Source of the DNA: an uncultured Rubrobacteraceae bacterium
GTDB taxonomy: Bacteria; Actinomycetota; Rubrobacteria; Rubrobacterales; Rubrobacteraceae
DNA: 64,000 nt
Assembly: GCA_902806095.1 (NCBI GenBank)
Contig: CADCVF010000042.1
Location: forward strand, 30,288 to 94,287
Direction of reading: 5' to 3'
This document shows, piece after piece, positions 42,560 to 51,070 of this stretch. Under the pieces are notes generated by a model, which was not told the origin of the DNA, did not search any database, and worked only from the letters and a program-made list of their open reading frames with translations. A program made the translations under genes and the position numbers. Position 1 is the stretch's first letter; each line of letters opens with the position of its first letter.

Positions 42560-43321
42560 ATGCTTCAGACGGTCGACCGTGCATTACGGCTTCTTCTTCT
42601 CTTTGAGGAGGTTGACCAAGAGTACCGGGTGGGCGAGATGGCGGCGATGCTCGGCGTCGACAAGAGCAGTGCGTCGCGCCTCGCCGCCACGCTGGCCAAT
42701 CGGGGCTTCCTGGAGCGGGCTCCGGGCAGCGAGGCATTCAGGATAGGCCCCGAGCTGGGGCGGCTTGGCGTGCTCAACACGGGCAGTAGCCACAATCTCA
42801 TCGAGCTGGCAAGAAGACCGATGGAGAACCTGGCGACGGAGACGGCGGAGACAGTAAATCTTGCCCGTCTCGAGGATCGCAAAGTCGTCAACATAGCCCA
42901 GGTTGACGGTGCTCATTTGGTCGGGGTAGGTGACTGGGTCGGCTGGAAGACGGAGCCCCACGCCACCGCCAACGGCAAGGTGCTGCTGGCATTCACGGAG
43001 GACCTGCCCGAGGACTTATCCGTACAGACTCCTCTGGAGGCGTTCACCCGGCAGACGATCACGAACGTCAAGGATCTCCGCTCCGAGCTCGAACGCGTCA
43101 GATCGGAGGGCTGGGCGTCGACTCTCGGTGAGCTCGAGGAGGGGTTCAACGGTGTCGCCGTCCCTGTATTCGACGCGCTCGGGTATTGCCGGGCCTCGTT
43201 GAGCGTGTCGGGGCCGGTGTATCGGGTGCCCCCTGCGCGCCTGTTCGAGATCGCGGTACTCTGCAAAACGGCCGCCGGGGAAATAAGCGCCTATCTAGGA
43301 AAGACGCGTAACTTGCACTGA
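42560..43321 (+). CDS. IclR-family transcriptional regulator
   Basis: A 253-residue regulator. The N-terminal winged helix-turn-helix (about 1-65) has LQTVDRALRLLLLFEE, EYRVGEMAAMLGVDKSSASRLAATL and ANRGFLER. The C-terminal effector-binding IclR domain (about 80-250) has LATETAETVNLARLE, PHATANGKVLLAF and ELEEGFNGVAVPVFD with the expected Cys/Ser region (YCRASLSVSG). It is transcribed away from the sulfatase-ADH-ALDH operon and probably controls it through the inverted repeat at 42488-42519. The inducer is unknown. Confidence 0.93.
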   Translation: MLQTVDRALRLLLLFEEVDQEYRVGEMAAMLGVDKSSASRLAATLANRGFLERAPGSEAFRIGPELGRLGVLNTGSSHNLIELARRPMENLATETAETVNLARLEDRKVVNIAQVDGAHLVGVGDWVGWKTEPHATANGKVLLAFTEDLPEDLSVQTPLEAFTRQTITNVKDLRSELERVRSEGWASTLGELEEGFNGVAVPVFDALGYCRASLSVSGPVYRVPPARLFEIAVLCKTAAGEISAYLGKTRNLH

Positions 43322-43452
43322 AACGCGCAGCACTAGCGTAGCCCGTTTGCGACCAATCGCTGGGTGATCCGCAATCGTATTACCTCAGCGTCGCGGAACT
43401 TCTATGCAACAGGTGGCTAACAGTATAAAATAGGGCGATAGGCTGTACGTTG

Positions 43453-43569
43453 ATGGGGCAGCGGAGTCTGGGGAAAGGCGGAGATCGAAGCGTGAGTTTG
43501 GGCGAAGAAGGTGCCGCCGATCGCAAACGCTGGTATGAGCTGCCCGAGGAGGTGGATGGAGGACCATGA
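43453..43569 (+). pseudogene. Relict 3' end of the nucleotidyltransferase-like gene
   Basis: An open frame from ATG 43453 ends at the TGA 43567-43569, which overlaps the ATG of the metallophosphoesterase as ATGA. Its last 17 codons encode the same peptide as the end of the gene at 37142-37921. The first 21 residues (MGQRSLGKGGDRS and following) are unrelated to it. No ribosome-binding site precedes the ATG. I read it as the leftover of an earlier coupled gene pair; it may still affect translation of the next gene. Confidence 0.55.
43518..43569 (+). repeat. 52-bp duplication, right copy
   Basis: Matches 37870-37921 at 48 of 52 positions, ending with the ATGA that begins the metallophosphoesterase gene. 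Upstream of 43518 the two loci have no similarity. The distance between copies is 5.65 kb and spans exactly the ALDH-ADH-sulfatase-IclR cassette. Confidence 0.85.
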
Positions 43570-44540
43570 TCTCTAAACTCTTTTCACGGGAACCCGAGAC
43601 CAGGGTGTTCTTCGCCACGGACATTCACGGCTCGGAGACCTGCTGGCGCAAGTTCTTGAACTCGGGCAAGCACTACGAGGCGAAGATCATGGTCCTCGGT
43701 GGCGACATGACGGGCAAGGCGCTCGTCCCCATAGTCGAGGAAGGACAGGGACGCTGGCACGCGACTCTGCTCGAGAACCGGCGGGACTTCGAGAGCGAGG
43801 ACGAGGTAAAGGAGTTCGAGGATTCGGTCAAGAGGCGCGGCTACTATCCTTTCCGTACCGACCCCGACGAGATGGGCGAGCTCGAGTCGGATGAGGAATT
43901 GCGCAATGAGCTCTTTTACAAGGAGATGCTTGGGACGATCGAGCGTTGGATGCAGATGGCCGACGCGAAGCTCGAAGGCACGGACATCGAGTGTTTCGTC
44001 TCTCCTGGCAACGACGACCAGTTCGAGGTAGATGAGATCATCTCCTCAGCCAAGCGCGTGCGGCTCGCCGAGGGCCAGGTCGTCGAGTTCGGTGACTTCC
44101 AGATGGTCTCGACCGGGTGGTCGAACCGCACGCCCTGGGACACCTACCGCGAAGAGGACGAGGAGGACCTGGCGGCGCGCCTGAAGAAGATGACGGATGA
44201 GGTGACCGCCCCGCCGGAGAAGACGATCTACAACTTCCACTGTCCGCCCTACGGCTCTGGTCTCGACGACGCCCCGGAGTTGACCGAGGACCTGCGCCCC
44301 AAGCACGGCGGGCGTTCGATCGTACCCGTCGGATCGAAGGCCGTGAGGGAGGCGATAGAGGAGGGACAGCCGGCCCTGGCGTTGCACGGGCACATCCACG
44401 AGGCCAAGGGTAACACCCGCATCGGAAACACGCTGTGCATCAACCCAGGCAGTTCCTACGAGCAGGGCCAGTTGCTCGGCGCGGTGGTTAACCTGGACGG
44501 TGGCAAGAAAGTCAAGCGGTTCGTGTTGACCACCGGATAG
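43566..44540 (+). CDS. Calcineurin-type metallophosphoesterase
   Basis: A 324-residue metallophosphoesterase with all five motifs of the fold: FFATDIHGSE (D-x-H), VLGGDMTG (GD-x-x-G), SPGNDD (GN-D/H-E/D), YNFHCPPYG (His) and ALHGHIHEA (GH-x-H). A helical insertion (about 75-150) with many acidic residues separates the second and third motifs. It should hydrolyse phosphomono- or diesters with two metal ions. An APC permease follows 19 bases later. The overlap of its ATG with a relict stop codon suggests former coupling with the nucleotidyltransferase-like gene. Confidence 0.88.
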   Translation: MISKLFSREPETRVFFATDIHGSETCWRKFLNSGKHYEAKIMVLGGDMTGKALVPIVEEGQGRWHATLLENRRDFESEDEVKEFEDSVKRRGYYPFRTDPDEMGELESDEELRNELFYKEMLGTIERWMQMADAKLEGTDIECFVSPGNDDQFEVDEIISSAKRVRLAEGQVVEFGDFQMVSTGWSNRTPWDTYREEDEEDLAARLKKMTDEVTAPPEKTIYNFHCPPYGSGLDDAPELTEDLRPKHGGRSIVPVGSKAVREAIEEGQPALALHGHIHEAKGNTRIGNTLCINPGSSYEQGQLLGAVVNLDGGKKVKRFVLTTG

Positions 44541-44559
44541 ACGGACAGAAAGGAAGCAG

Positions 44560-46149
44560 ATGGCGAACAATGCAGCGGGGTCTGACGACCTGTTCCAGAG
44601 GAAGGCCACCGGACTCTTGCGGGGCTGGTCGGTGTGGGACGGTTTCATCTACGCGGCGTTCTCGATCAACCTCATCACACTCGGCCTCTATGCCTTTTCC
44701 TTCGCCCCGTTCATTCCGACCGGCTCCCTGATCCTGGCGGTCATCCTGGCGGGTCTGTACCTGGTCTTCCAGACCGTCACCTACGCGTCCCTGATCGCCG
44801 TTATGCCCCGCGCGGGCGGCGATTACGTGTGGACGAGTCGCGTACTCGGCGGCGGCATCGGATTTGTGCTGGCGGTGACGGGCTGGTGGTTCATCCTGTG
44901 GCACTGGGTGCCCATCTACGCCGATCTTTTGAACAAGGACGTCCTCGTTCCCCTGGCCGCGCTCCTGAACCTGGACGGGACGGTCGCGTTCTTTTCCGGG
45001 GCGTCAGGACTCTTCACCGCCTCCATGATCGTCGCGGTCGTGGCCTCGCTGTACGTCTCGCTCGGCATGCGCGCCTACGCCCGCATCCAGAAGTTCTGCT
45101 TCTACGGCGGCCTCGTAGGGCTCGCGGCGATGATCCTGATCCTGCTCTTCAGCTCGCAGTCGGGCTTTGTGTCGGCCTACAACCGGGAGGCCCAGGAGCT
45201 CTTCGGCGCCGGCCGCAACGCCTACCAACAGACCATCGAGGCCGGCAGCGTCCAGACCGCCAACGCCTTCCTCCCAACGCTGCTCCTGATACCGTTCCTC
45301 GCGTTCTTCAACCTGTACTCCAACTGGGGCGCGACGCTCTACGGCGAGGTCCGGGGCGCCTCGGACTTCCGCAAGAACATCTACGCGATGGCCGGGGCGC
45401 TGTTGTTCACCTCGGCGGTGGCCGTCGTGTTGCTCCTGCTCTTCGCCAAGACCTTCGGCTGGGATTTCTACTACGCGGCCAATAACGCCTTCTGGGCCGG
45501 GGAAGGGCCCGTCTCGGTGTGGCCGTATCCGGGCCTACTCGCCGCGATGCTCCTGGGCAACCCCGTGCTGCAGGTAATCTTCGTGGCCGTGCTGTCGCTG
45601 TGGTTCTTCGGGTGGACCGGATCGGTCTTCCTCTCCTCCACGCGCGTCGTTTTCGCCACGGCCTTCGACCGGGTGCTCCCGGAGTGGGTCTCCAGAACCT
45701 CGAACAACGGCGTCCCCTACGCGGCGCTGCTGCTCATGCTGATCCCATCTATCCCCATCAGCTACATGTACGCTTTCGGGGAGAACTTTGCCACCTACGT
45801 GCTCGACGCGGTGCTCGTCATCGCCATAACGTTCCTCGGCTCGACGGTCTCGGCGGCGCTGATGCCGTGGCTCAAGCCGGACATCTACAACGCCTCCCCG
45901 ATAGCACGCTACCGCGTCCTCGGTATACCCCTCATCACGGTCACCTCGGTGGCTTTCGGGGGCTTCCTCATCTTCTGCCTGCTGGCATGGTTCTTCAACG
46001 ATACCTACGGCGTCAACAACCCTCAGTCTCTCGTTTACATGCTGATCCTGTACGCCGTCGCGCTGGGGATCTACGTGTTCTTCCGCCTTCTTCGCCGCGC
46101 CCAGGGGATGGACCTCAACATGGTCTACGATGAGATACCGGAGGACTAA
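44560..46149 (+). CDS. APC-family amino acid/polyamine permease
   Basis: A 529-residue membrane protein with about 12-13 helices of the amino acid-polyamine-organocation type. The first helix region (GLLRGWSVWDGFIYAAFS) is followed by PRAGGDYVWTSRVLGGGIGF, the typical 'P-x-S/A-G-G-x-Y' segment of helix 3. Several later helices are rich in aromatic residues. It is spaced 19 bases from the metallophosphoesterase with GAAAGGAAG before the ATG. The substrate cannot be derived from sequence; the nearby amine-binding lipoprotein and ADH/ALDH cassette make an amine or amino acid conceivable. Confidence 0.88.
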   Translation: MANNAAGSDDLFQRKATGLLRGWSVWDGFIYAAFSINLITLGLYAFSFAPFIPTGSLILAVILAGLYLVFQTVTYASLIAVMPRAGGDYVWTSRVLGGGIGFVLAVTGWWFILWHWVPIYADLLNKDVLVPLAALLNLDGTVAFFSGASGLFTASMIVAVVASLYVSLGMRAYARIQKFCFYGGLVGLAAMILILLFSSQSGFVSAYNREAQELFGAGRNAYQQTIEAGSVQTANAFLPTLLLIPFLAFFNLYSNWGATLYGEVRGASDFRKNIYAMAGALLFTSAVAVVLLLLFAKTFGWDFYYAANNAFWAGEGPVSVWPYPGLLAAMLLGNPVLQVIFVAVLSLWFFGWTGSVFLSSTRVVFATAFDRVLPEWVSRTSNNGVPYAALLLMLIPSIPISYMYAFGENFATYVLDAVLVIAITFLGSTVSAALMPWLKPDIYNASPIARYRVLGIPLITVTSVAFGGFLIFCLLAWFFNDTYGVNNPQSLVYMLILYAVALGIYVFFRLLRRAQGMDLNMVYDEIPED

Positions 46150-46322
46150 CCACGCCGTCTGTGGAGCCTAGATGATCCGGTCCCGGTAGACTGCCGAGTC
46201 AACGAGGCCCCACTTTACTCGAACGGGCCGGGGGAGCGACTGATTCCACGAAAGTATCTTCGATCGGCGCCATCGAGGCATCTCGTCTTGAATCAGTCCT
46301 CAGGTCCGGGGTGGCCGTAAAG

Positions 46323-46784
46323 ATGAGAAGATTGGTATTGTCGTTGGTCGTGCTCTTGGTGTTCGCCGGATGTGACGATGCAGGAAACGGTAGTAGTTCT
46401 GGCAAAGGCGCGGTCGAAAATCCCGCGACGCTGGAACGATGCGTGTCCGGTGAGACAGATCGGGGCGGGGGTGGACACGCGGCCACGCTCGACTCTGCTC
46501 CGCAGAACTTCGGTGGGATCGAGCTCCACACCAACGGCGATGTCGTGGGATTCGTAGAGGACGAGCAGTGCAGGGTGCGAGTAGGATATGTGGAGACGCC
46601 GCAGGATCTGGAAGAGCTAGAGAAGGGGACGAGAGAATACGTAGAACCCTTTAGCGTGCCACTCGGATCGACCATCTACTATTACTCAGTGGACCGTGCG
46701 GGCAACTTCGACACGCCCCGCCAGGTAGTGGTAGACGAACGCTCTATAGGTACCACTACCAGCGAGCCGATGACCAGAAGTTGA
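46323..46784 (+). CDS. Hypothetical lipoprotein
   Basis: A protein of about 153 residues with a clear lipoprotein signal (MRRLVLSLVVLLVFAGC; lipobox VFAGC) and a low-complexity Gly/Ser linker after the Cys. The mature part has two further cysteines (ERCVSGE, EQCRVRVGY) that may pair, and strands at the end (YYYSVDRAGNF). ATG 46323 is preferred over the in-frame GTG 46311. No family recognised. It stands alone between the permease and the toxin-antitoxin pair. Confidence 0.6.
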   Translation: MRRLVLSLVVLLVFAGCDDAGNGSSSGKGAVENPATLERCVSGETDRGGGGHAATLDSAPQNFGGIELHTNGDVVGFVEDEQCRVRVGYVETPQDLEELEKGTREYVEPFSVPLGSTIYYYSVDRAGNFDTPRQVVVDERSIGTTTSEPMTRS

Positions 46785-46860
46785 GTCCTAACCCAGATGA
46801 GGGCCTTCAACCCGTCCCTAACCGCGGCGAGGACGATTGAATTCACATATGGCGTATGGC

Positions 46861-46874
46861 GTATAGTGCTATAC
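46861..46874. promoter_or_regulatory. Palindrome upstream of the antitoxin, likely autoregulatory operator
   Basis: GTATAG-TG-CTATAC (46861-46874) is a 6-bp inverted repeat ending 8 bases before the antitoxin ATG, preceded by related GCGTATG words. Ribbon-helix-helix antitoxins bind such short palindromes to repress their own operon. TATACT within it could be the -10 box. Confidence 0.55.
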
Positions 46875-46882
46875 TCACCGAT

Positions 46883-47107
46883 ATGGAGAAGACGACTGTA
46901 TATCTGCCTTCTCACCTGCAGCGGGCACTAAAGGAGGCGGCCCGCTCGGAGAAGAAGGCCCAGGCGGAGGTTCTTCGGAGGGCATTGGAGGAGTACCTGG
47001 AACGCAGAGAGCGTCCACGGCTACGCTCCGTGGGAATCGGTAAAGACAAAGAGCTCTCCGGCGCGGAGTCCGAAGACTGGTTACGCGCCGAATGGGGCAA
47101 ACCCTGA
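46883..47107 (+). CDS. Ribbon-helix-helix antitoxin (VapB-type)
   Basis: A 74-residue antitoxin. The N-terminal MEKTTVYLPSHLQRALKEAARSEKKAQAEVLRRALEEYL is a complete ribbon-helix-helix: a strand, then two helices. An Arg-rich hinge and an acidic tail ([14 protein letters not shown]) follow, of the sort that wraps the toxin. The ATG at 46883 is chosen over 46856 because it begins the ribbon directly and follows the palindrome. Its last 16 bases overlap the VapC-type toxin gene. Confidence 0.85.
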   Translation: MEKTTVYLPSHLQRALKEAARSEKKAQAEVLRRALEEYLERRERPRLRSVGIGKDKELSGAESEDWLRAEWGKP

Positions 47108-47529
47108 TCACGCTCGACACCTCGGGTCTTTTCGCCCTCCTCAACCGAGCAGACACAGACCACGAACGAGTCAAGACTGCGCTTTTCGAAGATAGGGGAC
47201 CTTACCTGGTCCCGGCCGGGATACTCGCGGAGATCGCCTACATGGTCGAGGAGCGCCTCGGTGCGAGGGCGCTTGAAGGTCTCGTACTGGACCTCGAGTC
47301 AGGTGGACTGACCCTGGAGTGCGGCGAGGAAGACTTGCCTCGTATCCTCGAGCTCGTCGGGCGCTACAGAGACCTGCCGCTGGGGTTTGCGGATGCCAGT
47401 GTGATCTCGTGCGCCGAACGCTACGGTGGACGGGTGCTGACCCTCGACCTCAGGCACTTCGGCGTCGTGGCGGCGGAGGGGAAGATTACTCCGTTGCCGA
47501 AACCTTCGGTACAGACTAACCCGAGATAA
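47092..47529 (+). CDS. PIN-domain toxin (VapC-type ribonuclease)
   Basis: A 145-residue PIN-domain protein, expected to cleave RNA when free of its antitoxin. The acidic active-site residues are visible: the first Asp in [12 protein letters not shown], a Glu in [10 protein letters not shown], an Asp in [16 protein letters not shown], and an Asp in [12 protein letters not shown]. It overlaps the antitoxin gene, as is usual. Its 3' end overlaps the convergent glyS gene by 14 bases. The target RNA is unknown. Confidence 0.88.
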   Translation: MGQTLITLDTSGLFALLNRADTDHERVKTALFEDRGPYLVPAGILAEIAYMVEERLGARALEGLVLDLESGGLTLECGEEDLPRILELVGRYRDLPLGFADASVISCAERYGGRVLTLDLRHFGVVAAEGKITPLPKPSVQTNPR

Positions 47530-48898
47530 GGGCCTTCAGCCTGTCGCGCACCGCCGCCAATGGCACGCGCTCCTGCTCGAGGGTGTCGCGGTCGCGGATG
47601 GTTACTTTCTTGTCTTCGATGGTGTCGAAGTCGGCCGTTACGCAGAAGGGGGTGCCTGCCTCGTCCTGGCGCCGGTAGCGACGGCCGATGGAGCCTGAGT
47701 CGTCGTAGAACAGGCGGCAGTCGCCTTTGAGGTCGTCGTAGAGCTCTCTTGCTATGGTCGAGACGGGCTCTTTCTTGGAGAGCGGGAAGACGGCGGCCTT
47801 GGTCGGGGCAAGGCGCGGGTGTAGCTTGAGCACGGTCCGCCCCTCTCCTTTCACCTCTTCCTCCGTGTAGGCGTCGACGAGGAAGGCGAGCATGATCCTG
47901 TCAGGGCCGACCGCGGGTTCTATGACGTAGGGTACGTAGCGCTCGCCCGTTGTCTGGTCGAAGTACTCCAGGTTCTCGCCCGAGTACGCGGCGTGCTGCT
48001 TCAAGTCGTAGTCCGTGCGGTTGGCTATCCCTTCGAGCTCGGACCAGCCGACGGAGGCGTAGTTGTACTCGAGGTCTACGGTGCGCTTGGAGTAGTGGGA
48101 GAGCTTCTCTTTGGGATGCTCGTAGCGGCGTAGATTCTCCTCTTTCAGGCCCAGGTTCGTGTACCAGTTCCAGCGTTCTTCGATCCAGTACTCGTGCCAG
48201 GCCTCGTCCGTGCCTGGTTCGACGAAGAACTCCATCTCCATCTGCTCGAACTCGCGGGTACGGAAGATGAAGTTGCCTGGTGTGATCTCGTTCCGGAAAG
48301 ACTTCCCCTGCTGTGCGATCCCGAAGGGCACCTTGACCCTGCTTGTCTGCAGCACGTTCTTGAAGTTCACGAAGATCCCCTGCGCCGTCTCGGGCCGCAG
48401 ATAAGCCAGATTCTCAGGGGTCTTGACGGGTCCCATGTAGGTCTCGAACATCAGGTTGAAGGGCCTGACCGGTGCGAAGTCGCGCCCGCCGTCAGCGGGG
48501 TCCTTCACCCGCTCGTCTTCCTCGATGATCCTGGTCAGTTGCTCAGGGCTCAGGCCCTCGGCGTCGATACCCGTGGCGTCTTCGATGAGGTGGTCGGCCC
48601 TGTAGCGGCGCTTGCTCGTGCGGCTCTCGACGAGCATGTCGTTGAAGGTGGCCGTGTGCCCCGAGGCATCCCATACCTTCGGGTGCATGATTATGGCCGA
48701 GTCGAGGCCGACTATATCTTCGCGCATGTGGACCATGCGGCGCCACCACTCCTCCTTGATGTTCCGCTTCATCTCGACGCCGAGGGGCCCGTAATCGTAG
48801 GAGGAGCGGATTCCGCCATAGATCTCCGAGCTCTGGTACACGAAGCCCCTTCGTTTGCAGAAGGCGACTATCTTGTCCATCGTCACGGTCTCTGGCAT
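47516..48898 (-). CDS. glyS: Glycine--tRNA ligase (homodimeric class II)
   Basis: A 460-residue class II aminoacyl-tRNA synthetase of the eukaryote/archaea/Gram-positive homodimeric type. The N-terminus [32 protein letters not shown] is diagnostic. Motif 2 is [25 protein letters not shown] and motif 3 is [18 protein letters not shown]. The C-terminal anticodon-binding domain (about 360-460) begins [16 protein letters not shown]. It is monocistronic, with ATG and AGGATTC upstream. It charges tRNA-Gly in the cytoplasm. Confidence 0.96.
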   Translation of the reverse strand: MPETVTMDKIVAFCKRRGFVYQSSEIYGGIRSSYDYGPLGVEMKRNIKEEWWRRMVHMREDIVGLDSAIIMHPKVWDASGHTATFNDMLVESRTSKRRYRADHLIEDATGIDAEGLSPEQLTRIIEEDERVKDPADGGRDFAPVRPFNLMFETYMGPVKTPENLAYLRPETAQGIFVNFKNVLQTSRVKVPFGIAQQGKSFRNEITPGNFIFRTREFEQMEMEFFVEPGTDEAWHEYWIEERWNWYTNLGLKEENLRRYEHPKEKLSHYSKRTVDLEYNYASVGWSELEGIANRTDYDLKQHAAYSGENLEYFDQTTGERYVPYVIEPAVGPDRIMLAFLVDAYTEEEVKGEGRTVLKLHPRLAPTKAAVFPLSKKEPVSTIARELYDDLKGDCRLFYDDSGSIGRRYRRQDEAGTPFCVTADFDTIEDKKVTIRDRDTLEQERVPLAAVRDRLKALISG

Positions 48899-49006
48899 GA
48901 ATCCTCCGAACTCTTGGGGTCAGGCAAGTATAGACCAGAGAGACCCGCGGATTGGACCCGGCTCAAGAGAACCGTCCGAGGCAAATCTACCCTGGGCCGC
49001 GATATA

Positions 49007-49600
49007 ATGCTGGCCGTGGAGAGTCTTTTGTTGGCAGGATTGGGCGTAGGTCTCGCTTCCGTCGCGGGGGTGAGGGCTTTCGTGCCGCTCGCGCTGTTCG
49101 GCCTGTTCGCCCGGCTAGGGTTCATCGCGGGGCCCGACGTCCTCGGAGTGCAGATCGGATGGACCGTAGTGGTGGTGCTCTCGGCGCTCGCGGTCGTGGA
49201 GATCTTGCTCGACAAGGTTCGGGCTCTTGACCCTGCTTTCGGCTACGCCATGATACCCCTCAGAATGGTGGCCGGCGCTCTCCTGTTTGCGGCGATGTAC
49301 GAGCCCGGGATGATTCTCGGCGCCGGTGACGCACCCGGGCTCGTGGCCGGTGGGGCGCTCGCCGCCCTGGTCGCCGTGCTCGAGGTTATCGTGCGCCCTT
49401 CGTCGAGGAGTTCGTCGGCCGGCGTCTCGACGGCTTTCTTGAGCGCTATGGAAGATGTCGTGGCGGTTTTTGGCGGAGTAGTAGGGCTTTTCTTGCCCTT
49501 TCTGCCGCTTTTGTTCGTGGGGTTTCTGCTATTCTTTTTCGACCGCATCAGGAAGCGGCGGGGTAGGAAGTACGGGGGCCTCCGCATCCTTGGCGACTAG
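49007..49600 (+). CDS. DUF4126 family membrane protein
   Basis: A 197-residue integral membrane protein with four or five helices. The first part (LLAGLGVGLASVAGVRAFVPLALFGLFARLG) matches the DUF4126 pattern, in which 'G-x-x-A-G-x-R-x-F-x-P-L' is conserved. It ends in a basic tail (DRIRKRRGRKYGG). Function unknown. ATG 49007 lies inside the sequence GATATAATG, which is also a perfect -10 box. GTG 49016 is therefore an alternative start on a nearly leaderless message. The much longer frame upstream is the shadow of glyS. Confidence 0.75.
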   Translation: MLAVESLLLAGLGVGLASVAGVRAFVPLALFGLFARLGFIAGPDVLGVQIGWTVVVVLSALAVVEILLDKVRALDPAFGYAMIPLRMVAGALLFAAMYEPGMILGAGDAPGLVAGGALAALVAVLEVIVRPSSRSSSAGVSTAFLSAMEDVVAVFGGVVGLFLPFLPLLFVGFLLFFFDRIRKRRGRKYGGLRILGD

Positions 49601-49627
49601 TATTCGTCGGCGCTCTAGGAGGGTGCA

Positions 49628-50611
49628 ATGGACGAGCGGGAGATCACGATTGTCAAGGGGGGCAGGGAGACGCCGTTCTCCCGGGGAATTCTGGCGCAGA
49701 CGCTGGCCCAGGCCGGGGCGCGCGCCGAGCTGGCGCACCGGATAGCGAGCGAGGTTCGCGCCGAGCTCCTGGCCGAGCAGCGATACACGGTCGAGGAGGA
49801 GGAGGTCCTCGCGCGCGTCAGGAACAAGCTGGTCAAGAAAGACGCATTCGTCGTAGGCAGGCTCGACAAGTGGCGCGTACTGAGGGAGTCGACCGAGCCG
49901 ATTGTGGTCTTGATCGGCGGGGCGACGGGGGTAGGGACGAGTACGCTCGCCGCTGACGTGGCCAGGCGCCTCAACATCCAGAGCGTGGTCGGTACTGACT
50001 CCATCAGGGAAGTCCTGCGGCGCGCCGTAAGCCCCGATTTGCTCCCCCTGCTCCACAAGAGCTCCTACGATATAAAGCGCGAGGACCTGAGGGTGCCCGT
50101 CGAGGAAGACGAGATGGTCCTCTACGGTTTCAGGCAACAGGCCTCCCAGGTCGCCGTCGGCGTCGAGGCCATCGTTGACAGGGGACTGAAGGAGGGGACG
50201 AACCTCGTGGTCGAGGGGGTTCATCTCGTGCCCGAGATCATCTTGAACCGCTACCGCGACCACCCGAACGTGTGCACGCTCGTGGTCTACCTATCGGACG
50301 AGCACGTGCACCGCTCGCGGTTCTACATCAGGGCCCTCGGAACGGCGATGCGTCGTCCGGCCGAGGAGTACATCTCCTACTTCAGGGAGATACGCCAGAT
50401 CCACGACTACATCGTCGAGAGTTCCACCAGGGCCGGTGTGCAGGCCGTCGAGAACCTCTCCATAGATAACACCTCGGATGCGGCCGTGGAGATCGTGGCC
50501 AACAGGGTCTCGGGGATAGCCGACAGGGCTGGACGGCAACCCTCGGCGATGCTCCTCGACGCCGGCACGCCCAGACACGGGGTCCCCATCACCCGCGCGA
50601 AAAGCGGTTAG
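49628..50611 (+). CDS. 2-phosphoglycerate kinase
   Basis: A 327-residue protein. The N-terminal ATP-cone-like domain (about 1-85: ITIVKGGRETPFSRGILAQTL) precedes a P-loop kinase domain with VVLIGGATGVGTSTLAADVARRL (Walker A), VVGTDSIREVLR, VVEGVHLVPE and a lid-type RSRFYIRALGTA. This is the layout of archaeal 2-phosphoglycerate kinase, which makes 2,3-bisphosphoglycerate, the precursor of cyclic 2,3-diphosphoglycerate or related solutes. In thermophilic or desiccation-tolerant actinobacteria it could feed compatible-solute synthesis; that is inference. GAGGGTG precedes the ATG. Confidence 0.85.
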   Translation: MDEREITIVKGGRETPFSRGILAQTLAQAGARAELAHRIASEVRAELLAEQRYTVEEEEVLARVRNKLVKKDAFVVGRLDKWRVLRESTEPIVVLIGGATGVGTSTLAADVARRLNIQSVVGTDSIREVLRRAVSPDLLPLLHKSSYDIKREDLRVPVEEDEMVLYGFRQQASQVAVGVEAIVDRGLKEGTNLVVEGVHLVPEIILNRYRDHPNVCTLVVYLSDEHVHRSRFYIRALGTAMRRPAEEYISYFREIRQIHDYIVESSTRAGVQAVENLSIDNTSDAAVEIVANRVSGIADRAGRQPSAMLLDAGTPRHGVPITRAKSG

Positions 50612-50641
50612 AATAACCCTGCAGGCCAGAAGGAGACTAAG

Positions 50642-51070
50642 GTGCTGGACAGGCAGCGACTGAGAACCTTCGTGCTCGGCGGCGCGGTAGGGGCCCTCGT
50701 GGGCATACTCCTGGCCCCGCGTAGCGGCAAAGAGCTCAGGGGCTCGCTCGCCAACAGGGCCGGGGAGGCCCGCGAGCGGAGCCGCGAGACCTATTTCGAT
50801 GCGCAGGAGCAGATGAGGGAGCGGCTGGCCGAGGTCCGTGAAGGGTCTCGCCAACGCCCCGAGGTCGTCGACCTCGGAGGCTCCCACACAGCCTCTGGGG
50901 GGGCGTCGCGGCCCTACCTCAGGGACGTATCCCGCGATGTAGAGTCCGAGGCCTTCGAAGAGACTGCCAGCCCCGACGCCGAGAGGTCAGAGGAGCTTCG
51001 TCGGAAGGTGAGGGAGACCAGGGAACGGCTGCGGGGTCCGAAGGACAGCGGCCCGGGTCAGGAGCGATGA
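50642..51070 (+). CDS. YtxH-domain protein
   Basis: A 142-residue protein with one transmembrane helix at residues 9-26 followed by the YtxH signature LGGAVGALVGILLAPRSGKELRG. A coiled-coil (about 40-75) and a charged, probably disordered tail come after. YtxH proteins are membrane-anchored, often stress-induced, and of unknown mechanism. The start is GTG 50642 behind AGAAGGAG. The end overlaps the next gene by 4 bases. Confidence 0.85.
   Translation: MLDRQRLRTFVLGGAVGALVGILLAPRSGKELRGSLANRAGEARERSRETYFDAQEQMRERLAEVREGSRQRPEVVDLGGSHTASGGASRPYLRDVSRDVESEAFEETASPDAERSEELRRKVRETRERLRGPKDSGPGQER

Noticed and set aside
48194..49006. Long plus-strand frame ahead of the DUF4126 gene
   Set aside because: It is antisense to glyS, which is unmistakable; only the part from 49007 has membrane-protein character.
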